From positions 1,984,001 through 2,048,000 of the forward strand of contig NFUV01000001.1 of the NCBI GenBank assembly GCA_002127295.1: DNA of 64,000 nt, written 5' to 3'. Source of the DNA: Chitinophagaceae bacterium IBVUCB2. Lineage in GTDB: Bacteria; Bacteroidota; Bacteroidia; Chitinophagales; Chitinophagaceae. Below, one piece after another: positions 56,630-64,000 of the stretch (its first letter is position 1; each line of letters begins with the position of its first letter). Position numbers and translations under genes: made by a program. The notes under the pieces were generated by a model. It worked only from the letters and a program-made list of their open reading frames with translations. It searched no databases and was not told where the DNA came from.

Positions 56630-56956
56630 ATGGATATTGAATCATTAAGACAATATTGTTTGTCAAAACCCGGGGTAGAAGAAACGCTTCCATTCGGTCC
56701 GGATACGTTAGTATTCAAAGTAGCGGGGAAAATATTTTTACTGACAGGACTCGACAGCGAAGAGCTTCGCTTTAATGTAAAATGTGATCCGGATAAAGCG
56801 ATTGAGCTTAGAGAGGAATTTCCTTGTGTTCTTCCCGGTTACCATATGAACAAAAAACACTGGAATACAGTGGTGGTAGATGGCTCTGTTTCCACAAAGC
56901 AATTAAAAGAATGGATTGATGATTCTTATGATCTAGTTAGCAAAAAGAAAAAATAA
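56630..56956 (+). CDS. MmcQ/YjbR-family protein
   Basis: The 108-residue protein has the MmcQ/YjbR pattern: LRQYCLSKPGVEETLPFGPDTLVFKVAGKIFLLTGL, LPGYHMNKKHWNTVVVDGSV and a C-terminal helix SYDLVSKK. These are CyaY-like, possibly DNA-binding proteins of uncertain role. It lies one base past the RidA gene stop and is likely cotranscribed. Confidence 0.88.
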   Translation: MDIESLRQYCLSKPGVEETLPFGPDTLVFKVAGKIFLLTGLDSEELRFNVKCDPDKAIELREEFPCVLPGYHMNKKHWNTVVVDGSVSTKQLKEWIDDSYDLVSKKKK

Positions 56957-56958
56957 TT

Positions 56959-57927
56959 CTACAGCATAATCTCTTCAATTTTCCCGGCTACTTCCAATCC
57001 GGCATTCCTTCCCGTGTCTTCAAAAACAATTTGCTTGGTTTTTTTATTCAGCAGTTGAACTTCTACTTCTGCTGTCATACTTTCTTCCACCCGTCCATCC
57101 ATTAGTCCGCCAATGGGAGAGGCTAATGCGGTTCCTTCATCCCGATGCGCCAGTATCTCAATACGATAAGTACTATTCTCTATCACTAGTTCTACTTTTT
57201 TTTCAGTGATCGCAGATTTTCGAAGTGAAGAACCATTGTAGGTGGTAAACCTATACAGCTTATTGTTCAACCAAAGGCCGCCAATAAAACCCACAAAGGA
57301 TTTTCGCAACCATGGAATTTTTGCTACTGAGGTTTTCAACGAAATGCCTGGCTCACTAAAATGATTTGTTTGCATCCAAACATAGGCTGCTGGAAATGAA
57401 CGTCCCCAGTCTTTTTCCATATATCCCCTGCCATTGGTGAAATCAAACAACTCGTTGTTGATTTTTAGTTCCCCGGCAATATGATGATCCATGCTTACAA
57501 TACCATGATAACACTCCATAAAAGGAACAAATGCAAACGGTCCCATTATACCGGGAGAATGAATTTTTGTAGGCCATGGAATATTCCCTGAAAATTCCAG
57601 TCGTCCTTCAATACCCGGTAACTGAAGATCAATTTGTGCAGCTGAAAATTGATTGTTCAATATTTCTACCGAAAACTTCCCCGCTGTGGGCACAAAATCA
57701 GTAACATCAAATTTGTGATACACAGAAGTTTTTCTTTTTCCATCCAATACTTGTATAAACGATTGCTTATTTCCTTGTTGATCCATAGCAATACCAGGAA
57801 TAAAAGCAAGGGCCTTTGTTTCGGCCTCATTCACTACTTTAAAGTACCAGCCTTCAAAATAATTTTTTGTTTTACCCCACCCATGATACTGTTCGGGGTT
57901 AAAGAAAGCCTGTACTCTTTTTTTCAT
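56959..57927 (-). CDS. Tocopherol cyclase-like protein
   Basis: The 322-residue protein shows the family motif YHGWGKTKNYFEGWYFKVV, GIMGPFAFVPFMECYHGIVSMDH and GYMEKDWGRSFPAAYVWMQTNHF. Members include plant tocopherol cyclase, but bacterial relatives mostly lack a known substrate. No tocopherol pathway is apparent here. Location is probably cytoplasmic or membrane-associated, since no signal peptide is visible. Confidence 0.8.
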   Translation of the reverse strand: MKKRVQAFFNPEQYHGWGKTKNYFEGWYFKVVNEAETKALAFIPGIAMDQQGNKQSFIQVLDGKRKTSVYHKFDVTDFVPTAGKFSVEILNNQFSAAQIDLQLPGIEGRLEFSGNIPWPTKIHSPGIMGPFAFVPFMECYHGIVSMDHHIAGELKINNELFDFTNGRGYMEKDWGRSFPAAYVWMQTNHFSEPGISLKTSVAKIPWLRKSFVGFIGGLWLNNKLYRFTTYNGSSLRKSAITEKKVELVIENSTYRIEILAHRDEGTALASPIGGLMDGRVEESMTAEVEVQLLNKKTKQIVFEDTGRNAGLEVAGKIEEIML

Positions 57928-58062
57928 TGTTCCCTATTAAACCTTGTGCTATCAAATTTGTTTTACTATCTACTAATCGGAACAACCTGTAAAAAGGTTT
58001 GCCTATTTTAATATCTTCATTTGATATAATTTTACGCATCATTCATCTTCAATTTATTCCTT

Positions 58063-59205
58063 TTGCATATTAGTTCAAAATTGCCCGGGGTGGGCACCAC
58101 CATCTTCACCATAATGAGTGGGCTTGCCAATGAATATAAGGCTGTAAATCTTGGCCAGGGCTTTCCGGATTTTTCCATGAGTGATGATTTGACAAGCCTG
58201 GTGAATAAGGCAATGAAAAATGATTTTAACCAGTATTCACCTATGCCCGGGTGGATGCCATTGCGGGAATCCATTGCAGAGAAAGCAAACTATTTATACG
58301 GGGCTACTATTAATCCTGATACTGAGATCACAATAACTCCCGGTGGCACCTATGCAATCTATTCAGCATTCACCACTATTTTGCAGCCGGGTGATGAGGT
58401 AATCGTATTTGAACCGGCGTACGATAGTTATATTCCTAATATTGAGATCAATGGGGCAAAAGCAATAACTATTGATCTTGTTTATCCCAACTATCATATT
58501 GATTGGGATACAGTGCAAGCTGCCATTAGTTCTAAAACAAAAGCGATCATTATCAACTCACCGCACAATCCAACGGGCAGTGTGATCAGTGAAAAAGATA
58601 TACAGCAGTTAAGAAGAATTGTAGAAGGAACAAATATTTTTATCATTAGCGATGAAGTGTATGAGCATTTGATCTTTGATAATATTCCCCATCAAAGCAT
58701 GTTGCGCTATCCTGATCTGCTGCAACGAAGTTTTGTTTGTTCTTCTTTTGGCAAAACATATAACTGCACCGGCTGGAAACTGGGTTATTGTATAGCTCCT
58801 GCTGCCCTAACAAAAGAGTTTAGAAAAGTACACCAGTTTAATTGTTTCTCCTGTTTTACACCGGCGCAAGTGGCACTGGCTGAATTTTTAAAAAATAAAG
58901 AAGCGTATTTGTCTTTATCCGCTTTTATGCAGGACAAAAGAGATTATTTTACGGAGTTAATGAAGCAAACAAAATTCACTATGCAACAATCTTCGGGGAG
59001 TTATTTTATTTGCGGCACCTATGAACGGATAAGTGACGAAGCAGATAAAGATTTAGCGATACGATTAACAAAAGAAGCCGGTGTGGCGACCATTCCTGTT
59101 TCCGCTTTTTATCAAAATGGAAAAGATGATAAAGTGCTGCGCTTTTGTTTTTCTAAAAAGAAAGAAACATTGGAAGCTGCTGTTGAAAAACTATCCGGGT
59201 TCTAA
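58063..59205 (+). CDS. ybdL: Methionine aminotransferase (YbdL-type class I/II)
   Basis: The frame starts at a TTG (58063) followed at once by the family N-terminus (SSKLPGVGTTIFTIMSGLANEYKAVNLGQGFPDF). The 380-residue PLP enzyme has NSPHNPTGSV, IISDEVYEHLIF and the catalytic lysine in SSFGKTYNCTGWKLGY. It acts on methionine and related amino acids with 2-oxo acids, probably in methionine salvage. The stop codon overlaps the ATG of the EamA gene. Confidence 0.92.
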   Translation: MHISSKLPGVGTTIFTIMSGLANEYKAVNLGQGFPDFSMSDDLTSLVNKAMKNDFNQYSPMPGWMPLRESIAEKANYLYGATINPDTEITITPGGTYAIYSAFTTILQPGDEVIVFEPAYDSYIPNIEINGAKAITIDLVYPNYHIDWDTVQAAISSKTKAIIINSPHNPTGSVISEKDIQQLRRIVEGTNIFIISDEVYEHLIFDNIPHQSMLRYPDLLQRSFVCSSFGKTYNCTGWKLGYCIAPAALTKEFRKVHQFNCFSCFTPAQVALAEFLKNKEAYLSLSAFMQDKRDYFTELMKQTKFTMQQSSGSYFICGTYERISDEADKDLAIRLTKEAGVATIPVSAFYQNGKDDKVLRFCFSKKKETLEAAVEKLSGF

Positions 59206-60104
59206 TGGCCATTGATTCCCGATACAAAGGAATTCTCTACATGCTGTTAGCAGCGCTGGGCTTTTCTTTAATGGGAGGTGCGGCTAAGTTATTAAAAGGA
59301 AGTTTTGGTGCCGGGCAATTAGTATTCTGGAGAAATGCGGTTGGCCTCCTGGTATTAATTGTTGGATTTATTGCAAAACCACCCGAGAACAAGGGCGGAA
59401 AATTTCATTTGCTGATCTTTCGGGGAATGATGGGTACAACGGCATTGTACACTTTGTTGTATTGCATTCTTCATTTGCCGCTGGGTACAGCAATGACGTA
59501 TAATTTAACTTCTGCATTATTCATTGCCGTGTTTTCTTTTTTATTATTCCGTGAATATCATGGTAGAATTGTTTTGCTGGCGGTGCTGCTAGGCTTCGCC
59601 GGTATGTTGCTTATTTATAAACCTGCCATGCATTTTCCCTGGTATTATCACCTTGCTGGATTATTATCAGGCATTACTTCTGCTTTGGCCTATATCACTG
59701 TAAACAGGCTGGCCGGTTATTACGATTCAAGAATAATTGTCCTGGCTTTTATTGGCACAGGAGTGTTGGTGCCAACCCTCCTAATGATTATTGGCTATCT
59801 CTTTAATATTAACCCCGACGACGTTTTCTTTATACAATGGAAATGGCCAACCGGCATAGAGTGGTTTTATGTGTTGTGGCTGGGTCTTGCTGCATTATTT
59901 GGGCAGTACTTTGTCACCAAAGCTTATGGTGCTGATAAGGCTGGTATTGTTTCTTCAATTGGTTATGCCAATATCATTTTCTCTGTATTTATTGGAATGG
60001 CATTAGGCGATGCATTTCCAGACCTGATGTCTTCTGCCGGTATTCTTTGTATTATTCTTAGCGGGGTAATTATCTCCGTGTTCAAAAGCAATACAAAAGG
60101 TTGA
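59205..60104 (+). CDS. EamA/DMT-family transporter
   Basis: The 299-residue membrane protein has ten predicted spans and two EamA repeats (first from YMLLAALGFSLMGGAAKLL, second from YHLAGLLSGITSALAYITV). It probably exports amino acids or small metabolites. It overlaps the aminotransferase gene stop, suggesting translational coupling and a possible link between transport and methionine metabolism. Confidence 0.92.
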   Translation: MAIDSRYKGILYMLLAALGFSLMGGAAKLLKGSFGAGQLVFWRNAVGLLVLIVGFIAKPPENKGGKFHLLIFRGMMGTTALYTLLYCILHLPLGTAMTYNLTSALFIAVFSFLLFREYHGRIVLLAVLLGFAGMLLIYKPAMHFPWYYHLAGLLSGITSALAYITVNRLAGYYDSRIIVLAFIGTGVLVPTLLMIIGYLFNINPDDVFFIQWKWPTGIEWFYVLWLGLAALFGQYFVTKAYGADKAGIVSSIGYANIIFSVFIGMALGDAFPDLMSSAGILCIILSGVIISVFKSNTKG

Positions 60105-60148
60105 TTTCTGCAACATCTTTTTTACATTCGGTCAACAAACTCTTTACA

Positions 60149-61495
60149 ATGTTTTACCGGTCATTTTTCCTTCTGTCCTTTTTGCTCTTATTAATAAAAG
60201 GAGATGCGCAGCAAATTCTTTCTCCCCGAGAACAAGCTAAAGTAATTGATGAAATACTTGCTGAACGGCTGGATAATTTACTTCCCTCCCTGATGAAAGA
60301 AACAGGTATCGACCTCTGGTTGCTGATCAGTGAAGAATACAATGAAGATCCGGTGCTGAAAACAATGCTACCGGCAACCTGGATGTCGGCCCGGCGAACC
60401 ACCATGCTGGTTTTTTACCGAAATGAAAAAAATAACCAATTTGAAAAAATGGCTATTGCCAGATACAATGTGGGTGAGAACATCAAAGCCAGTTGGGATA
60501 TGAAACGTTTTCCCGATCAATGGGAGGCGTTGGTCAATGTAATTACAACAAGAAACCCTCAACAGATCGGTATCAATATTTCAGAAAACTTTGGTCATGC
60601 TAATGGGCTTGATCATACTTCCTATACTGAGCTGATAAAAAAATTGCCGGCAGCTTTTCAGAAGAAAGTTGTTTCCGCAGAAAAACTAGCTGTTCGGTGG
60701 CTGGAAACAAGAACTGAAAAAGAAATGCAATTGTATCCTCAACTGGTATCGATCACCCATGCTATTATTGATGAGGGTTTTTCAGAAAAAGTGATCATTC
60801 CTGGCGTTACTACAACAGATGATGTAGTATGGTGGTTTCGAAAAAAAATTAAAGACCTTGGCCTTGACACCTGGTTTCATCCTTCTGTAGCAGCACAACG
60901 GAGTGACAGCACCAGCTTTGAACACCTTCGTAGTTTTTCTAACCGGCCAAACGACGATGTGATAAGACCGGGTGATCTGCTGCATGTAGATATTGGCATT
61001 ACTTATCTTAGATTGAATACCGATTGTCAACAACATGCTTATATATTATTACCAGGTGAAACAAAGCTTCCTGAGAATCTTGAAAAAGCATTTGCTGCTG
61101 CCAGCAAGGTACAGGATATTTTAACAGGGCAGTATAAAAAAGGTAAAACGGGCAATCAAATTTTGGCGGATGCTTTAGCTCAATCAAAAGCAGAAAATAT
61201 TCAGGCAACAATCTACACTCACCCATTAGGTTATCATGGTCATGCAGCGGGGCCAACTATTGGTATGTGGGATAACCAGGGAAGGGTTCCCGGCTCAGGA
61301 GATTATCCTTTATATGAAAAAACTGTTTATTCCATAGAGCTGAATGCCGCTACCAATCTTCCTGAATGGAAAAAGAGCATCCGTATAATGCTGGAAGAAG
61401 ACGGATATTTTGATGAAAAAGGCTTTCGCTACATCAATGGAAGACAAAAACAAATTCATCTTATTCCCAGACCCAAAGCCGCTATCGGTCAATAG
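60149..61495 (+). CDS. Exported M24-family metallopeptidase (Xaa-Pro peptidase-like)
   Basis: I start at the ATG at 60149, which opens a signal peptide (SFFLLSFLLLLIKGDAQ); an upstream in-frame start at 60101 overlaps the EamA gene. The 448-residue protein has the creatinase/pitabread fold: LLHVDIGITYLRLNTDCQQH (two metal Asp), THPLGYHGHAAGP (metal His) and YSIELNAATNLPEW (metal Glu). Probably a periplasmic aminopeptidase or a related hydrolase; some members are not peptidases. Confidence 0.88.
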   Translation: MFYRSFFLLSFLLLLIKGDAQQILSPREQAKVIDEILAERLDNLLPSLMKETGIDLWLLISEEYNEDPVLKTMLPATWMSARRTTMLVFYRNEKNNQFEKMAIARYNVGENIKASWDMKRFPDQWEALVNVITTRNPQQIGINISENFGHANGLDHTSYTELIKKLPAAFQKKVVSAEKLAVRWLETRTEKEMQLYPQLVSITHAIIDEGFSEKVIIPGVTTTDDVVWWFRKKIKDLGLDTWFHPSVAAQRSDSTSFEHLRSFSNRPNDDVIRPGDLLHVDIGITYLRLNTDCQQHAYILLPGETKLPENLEKAFAAASKVQDILTGQYKKGKTGNQILADALAQSKAENIQATIYTHPLGYHGHAAGPTIGMWDNQGRVPGSGDYPLYEKTVYSIELNAATNLPEWKKSIRIMLEEDGYFDEKGFRYINGRQKQIHLIPRPKAAIGQ

Positions 61496-61574
61496 TCAGA
61501 TACCGTTTCAGGAGCGTCTATCCAACCATTTCCTGTTAAAGTAAATACCTGCCAAAAAAAATAGTGGTCAAAAA

Positions 61575-61612
61575 TTTGGTGATCTGAATTGTCTTATCGT
61601 ATATTTGCGATA
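61575..61612 (+). promoter_or_regulatory. arsR promoter with overlapping operator
   Basis: TTTG (61575-61578), a 21-nt spacer and TATATTTG (61600-61607) match the Bacteroidota promoter. The inverted repeat TATCG (61595-61599) and CGATA (61608-61612) brackets the -7 box exactly, so ArsR bound there would block transcription until arsenite releases it. The arsR ATG follows 17 nt downstream of the -7 box. Confidence 0.7.
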
Positions 61613-61624
61613 TAAGATTATAAA

Positions 61625-61960
61625 ATGGCTATTCACAAAAAAGAAGAATTCACACAGAAAGAACAGGACCTGGCCAATTTTGCAAAGGCAATGGCACACC
61701 CTGCCCGCATTGCAATTCTGAAAGTGCTGGCACAACGGAACGAATGTATTTGTGGTGAGATAGTTGACCTGCTCCCCTTGGCACAAAGTACCGTGTCACA
61801 ACATTTAAAAGAATTAAAGAACGCAGGGTTGGTAACCGGTACTGTGGATGGTCCCCGCAGTTGCTATTGCATCAATTGGAAAGCCTTTGAAAAATTCAAT
61901 AGTGAGTTTAGTTTTTTATTCGCCAACCTGAAATTAAAAAACGAAAAAGCTTGTTGCTAA
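61625..61960 (+). CDS. arsR: ArsR-family arsenic-responsive repressor
   Basis: The 111-residue winged-helix repressor has [32 protein letters not shown], then [17 protein letters not shown] (recognition helix). Candidate metalloid ligands are Cys41 and Cys43, a second pair Cys80/Cys82 (SCYCINW) and a terminal Cys110-Cys111. It is the first gene of the ars operon, 22 nt before arsM, and has an operator over its own promoter. Confidence 0.93.
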   Translation: MAIHKKEEFTQKEQDLANFAKAMAHPARIAILKVLAQRNECICGEIVDLLPLAQSTVSQHLKELKNAGLVTGTVDGPRSCYCINWKAFEKFNSEFSFLFANLKLKNEKACC

Positions 61961-61982
61961 TCATTCATAAATATATAAAGCC

Positions 61983-62840
61983 ATGAACAACGACACTCAA
62001 CTTAAACAACTGGTAAAAGAAAAGTACAGCGAAATCGCTAACCAGTCAAAAGACACTAATGCTGCCTCTTGCTGCGGTGCAACATCTGCCTGCTGTGGCG
62101 ATGGGGTATATAACATAATGGCCGACGATTATACTAAACTCGAAGGCTATAATCCTGACGCTGATTTAGGATTGGGTTGCGGGCTGCCTACAGAGTTTGC
62201 AAAAATTAAAGAGGGTGATACCGTTATTGATCTTGGCAGCGGTGCCGGTAACGATGCCTTTGTAGCCCGAAAGCTAACCGGAGAAAAAGGAAAGGTAATT
62301 GGTATAGATTTTACAGACGCCATGATTGCCCGTGCAAGAGATAATGCAGAAAAATTAAACTTCAATAATGTTGAATTCAGACAGGGAGATATTGAAGATA
62401 TGCCTGTTACGGCTAACAAAGCGGATGTTATAGTAAGTAACTGTGTGCTCAACCTTGTTCCCAATAAACACAAAGTATTTAGCGAAGTATACAGGGTGTT
62501 GAAACCCGGTGGTCATTTTTCAATTTCTGATATTGTATTAGAAGGCGAGCTTCCTTCAAAATGGAAAGAAGTCGCTGAATTATATGCCGGCTGTGTATCA
62601 GGTGCTATACAAAAAAAGGAATACCTCGGTATCATTGAAGAAGCGGGATTCAAAAATATTGTGTTGCAAAAAGACAAAGCCATAGTGATACCCGATTCTA
62701 TTTTGGCCGATTATTTAACCAGAGAAGAAATTGATACTTATAAAAAAGGCAACACAAAAATCACCAGCATTACGGTGTATGCAGAAAAGCCGGCGAAAGA
62801 TGATAGAAATTGTTGTGAGCCGGGTAGTGGTTGCTGTTAA
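61983..62840 (+). CDS. arsM: Arsenite S-adenosylmethionine methyltransferase
   Basis: The 285-residue protein has VIDLGSGAGN (81-90, SAM site) and the conserved catalytic cysteines Cys66 (GLGCGLP), Cys154 (VSNCVLNLVP) and Cys204 (YAGCVSGAI), with further Cys pairs near the N-terminus (CC at 30-31 and 37-38) and at the C-terminus (CCEPGSGCC). It methylates As(III) to mono-, di- and volatile trimethylarsines. The Cys-rich tail is shared in style with the small peptide encoded next. Confidence 0.96.
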   Translation: MNNDTQLKQLVKEKYSEIANQSKDTNAASCCGATSACCGDGVYNIMADDYTKLEGYNPDADLGLGCGLPTEFAKIKEGDTVIDLGSGAGNDAFVARKLTGEKGKVIGIDFTDAMIARARDNAEKLNFNNVEFRQGDIEDMPVTANKADVIVSNCVLNLVPNKHKVFSEVYRVLKPGGHFSISDIVLEGELPSKWKEVAELYAGCVSGAIQKKEYLGIIEEAGFKNIVLQKDKAIVIPDSILADYLTREEIDTYKKGNTKITSITVYAEKPAKDDRNCCEPGSGCC

Positions 62841-62876
62841 AAGGTCTCTTATTGTTTCAATATAAAAAGTAAAGCC

Positions 62877-62972
62877 ATGAAATCAAACATTCAAATGCAG
62901 AAAGACCCCGCTTGTTGTGAGCCCGGCAATAGTTGCTGTGCTAATGACGGAGGCGGTATTGGTTGCTGCTAA
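62877..62972 (+). CDS. 31-residue cysteine-rich peptide in the ars operon
   Basis: A short ATG frame with six cysteines in three CC pairs (ACCEPGNSCCAN, and a terminal GCC). Its ACCEPGNSCC centre mirrors the arsM tail CCEPGSGCC. The start context (AAAGCCATGAA) is identical to that of arsM, which supports real translation. It lies 36 nt after arsM and before a strong hairpin. I predict a metalloid- or thiol-binding peptide, perhaps an As(III) carrier or buffer. Not a known named family to my knowledge. Confidence 0.65.
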   Translation: MKSNIQMQKDPACCEPGNSCCANDGGGIGCC

Positions 62973-62977
62973 AAATC

Positions 62978-63002
62978 CAGGAGAGGCTTGTCGCCTCTCC
63001 TG
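62978..63002 (+). terminator. Hairpin between the Cys peptide and arsC
   Basis: CAGGAGAGGC and GCCTCTCCTG form a perfect 10-bp stem with a TTGTC loop, followed by a T-rich stretch (TTTATTTG, then TATTTTTAT). It may partly terminate transcription before arsC or set the ratio of arsM to arsC mRNA. Confidence 0.75.
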
Positions 63003-63026
63003 TTTATTTGATCTATTTTTATACCA

Positions 63027-63428
63027 ATGAAAAAGAAACTACTCTTTGTTTGTGTTGAAAATTCAAATCGTTCTCAAATGAGCCAGGCTTTTGCAAAAAT
63101 GCTGGGTGGCTCAACTATTGAAGCCTATAGCGCCGGTTCAAAACCATCGGGTATTGTAAACCCCAAAGCCATTGCCGCCATGAAAGAACTCGGCTATGAT
63201 CTGGGTGAGCATGATTCAAAATCGCTGGAGGAAGTAAAACAATTTGCTCCTTTTGATGCGGTGGTAACAATGGGTTGTGGCGATGCATGTCCCTGGATGC
63301 CGGCCAAACAATTTATTGACTGGCAAATACCCGATCCAAAACACATGGAACCACAAGAATTTAATAAAGTAAGGGACTATATAAAAAGTCTTGTATCAGA
63401 CCTGTTGATTTCTTTAAAGGAGAAATGA
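63027..63428 (+). CDS. arsC: Arsenate reductase, low-molecular-weight phosphatase type
   Basis: The 133-residue protein has the P-loop FVCVENSNRSQMSQAF (nucleophile Cys about 9), CGDACPW with two relay cysteines and DWQIPDPKHM. It reduces arsenate to arsenite, probably via thioredoxin. It lies 24 nt past the hairpin, with no efflux gene (arsB, acr3) in the window, so detoxification here seems to rest on reduction plus methylation. Confidence 0.95.
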   Translation: MKKKLLFVCVENSNRSQMSQAFAKMLGGSTIEAYSAGSKPSGIVNPKAIAAMKELGYDLGEHDSKSLEEVKQFAPFDAVVTMGCGDACPWMPAKQFIDWQIPDPKHMEPQEFNKVRDYIKSLVSDLLISLKEK

Positions 63429-63481
63429 TTTCCATCCTTCAAACTCCGCATTCTTTGCTTACTTTGCCAAAAGCATTCGTT

Positions 63482-64000
63482 TGAGCACTTCGTTTCTTTC
63501 CCGTAACACTTATCTCTTTTTATTTTCCCTGTTGGGATTGGTGTACATTATTGGCCTCTTCGTTCCGTTAATGGATAATGATTCGGCCCATCATGGCAAT
63601 ATTGCTTTGCGGATGTACCTCACCGGCGACTATGTAAATCTTATTGACTTTGGTAAAGATTATTTAGATAAACCGCATTTGCATTTTTGGTTATGTGCCC
63701 TGAGTTACGAAGTGTTTGGTGTAACCTCGTTTGCTTATAAGCTTCCTTCTTTTTTATTTACCATCGGTGGTATTTATTCGGTGTATAGATTAGGAAAAGC
63801 GTTGTATGATAATGAAACGGGCCAACTCGCAGCGTTAATCATCGCTTCTGCTTTTGCTTTTATACTCGCCAATAATGATGTGCGGATGGATGCCATTCTT
63901 ACAGCCTGTATTGCTTTTGCTACCTGGCAGTTGGTTGTATTTATTCAGCATAAAAAATTGCTGAATGTTGCCGGTGCCGCACTCGGACTGGCATTAGGCT
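63482..64000 (+). CDS. GT39/ArnT-like glycosyltransferase, N-terminal part
   Basis: The frame is open from a TTG at 63482 to the right edge. It has a first membrane span (LFLFSLLGLVYIIGLFVPL), the DxxxHxxxxMYL-type motif DNDSAHHGNIALRM, DYLDKPHLHFWLCAL and several further spans, as in undecaprenyl-phosphate-sugar glycosyltransferases such as ArnT. The exact start is uncertain because no ATG lies nearby in frame. The rest of the gene is outside the window. Confidence 0.8.

Overview
The window looks like chromosomal DNA of a Bacteroidota bacterium, most likely Chitinophagales/Chitinophagaceae (inference; no rRNA is present to confirm it). The grounds are: moderately AT-rich DNA; start regions that carry the Bacteroidota -7 box TAnnTTTG instead of Shine-Dalgarno/sigma70 signals; families typical of this phylum (IPExxxVDY protein, CtlX-type hydrolase, multi-domain PspC protein with PadR, long-N-terminus Rho, RecQ and PIF1-like helicases with HRDC domains); and signal peptides ending in ..AQ or a lipobox. 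I see no prophage, insertion sequence or CRISPR array. Most of the window is housekeeping DNA with short operons, and six convergent gene pairs meet with no gap or almost none.

Layout. 1-5 kb: a SWIM/SNF2 helicase running off the left edge, comB-like phosphatase, an SRPBCC protein and gcvT. 5-10.6 kb: a secreted zinc protease, an NTF2-like protein, a PspC/PadR membrane-stress unit with a clear autoregulatory operator, and a DUF3089 lipoprotein. 10.6-17.2 kb: two tandem exported TPR-CHAT (caspase-like) proteins followed by an ExbD protein that has no ExbB beside it. 17.3-26.4 kb: asnS, rho, then a selenium module (mnmH and selD making 2-selenouridine in tRNA) with two exported proteins between, and an AraC regulator carrying an HMA-like metal-binding N-terminus. 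26.5-37.7 kb: CtlX, pterin dehydratase, IPExxxVDY protein, M28 peptidase, feoB, beta-lactamase-like hydrolase, M20 amidohydrolase, chromate transporter, nadD-feoA and ybeY. 37.8-46 kb: mnmG with parS-like sites upstream, then a three-gene cassette SET / ATP-grasp / ATP-grasp-SET fusion, then ssb with a PIF1-like helicase. 46-61.5 kb: pseudouridine catabolism (psuK-psuG), a Tat-exported oxidoreductase, tRNA-Phe, recQ, kdsD-manC for surface sugars, small nucleic-acid and enamine enzymes, a tocopherol-cyclase-like protein, methionine aminotransferase, an EamA transporter and an M24 peptidase. 61.6-63.4 kb: an arsenic operon (arsR, arsM, an unannotated 31-residue Cys-rich peptide, arsC). The window ends inside a GT39-type glycosyltransferase.

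The best candidates for an undescribed system are the SET/ATP-grasp cassette (two lysine-methyltransferase-like domains and two peptide-ligase-like domains in one operon), the exported twin CHAT proteases with ExbD, and the tiny cysteine peptide in the ars operon. A roughly 110-nt intergenic element shared by the rho and feoB leaders is the clearest dispersed repeat.
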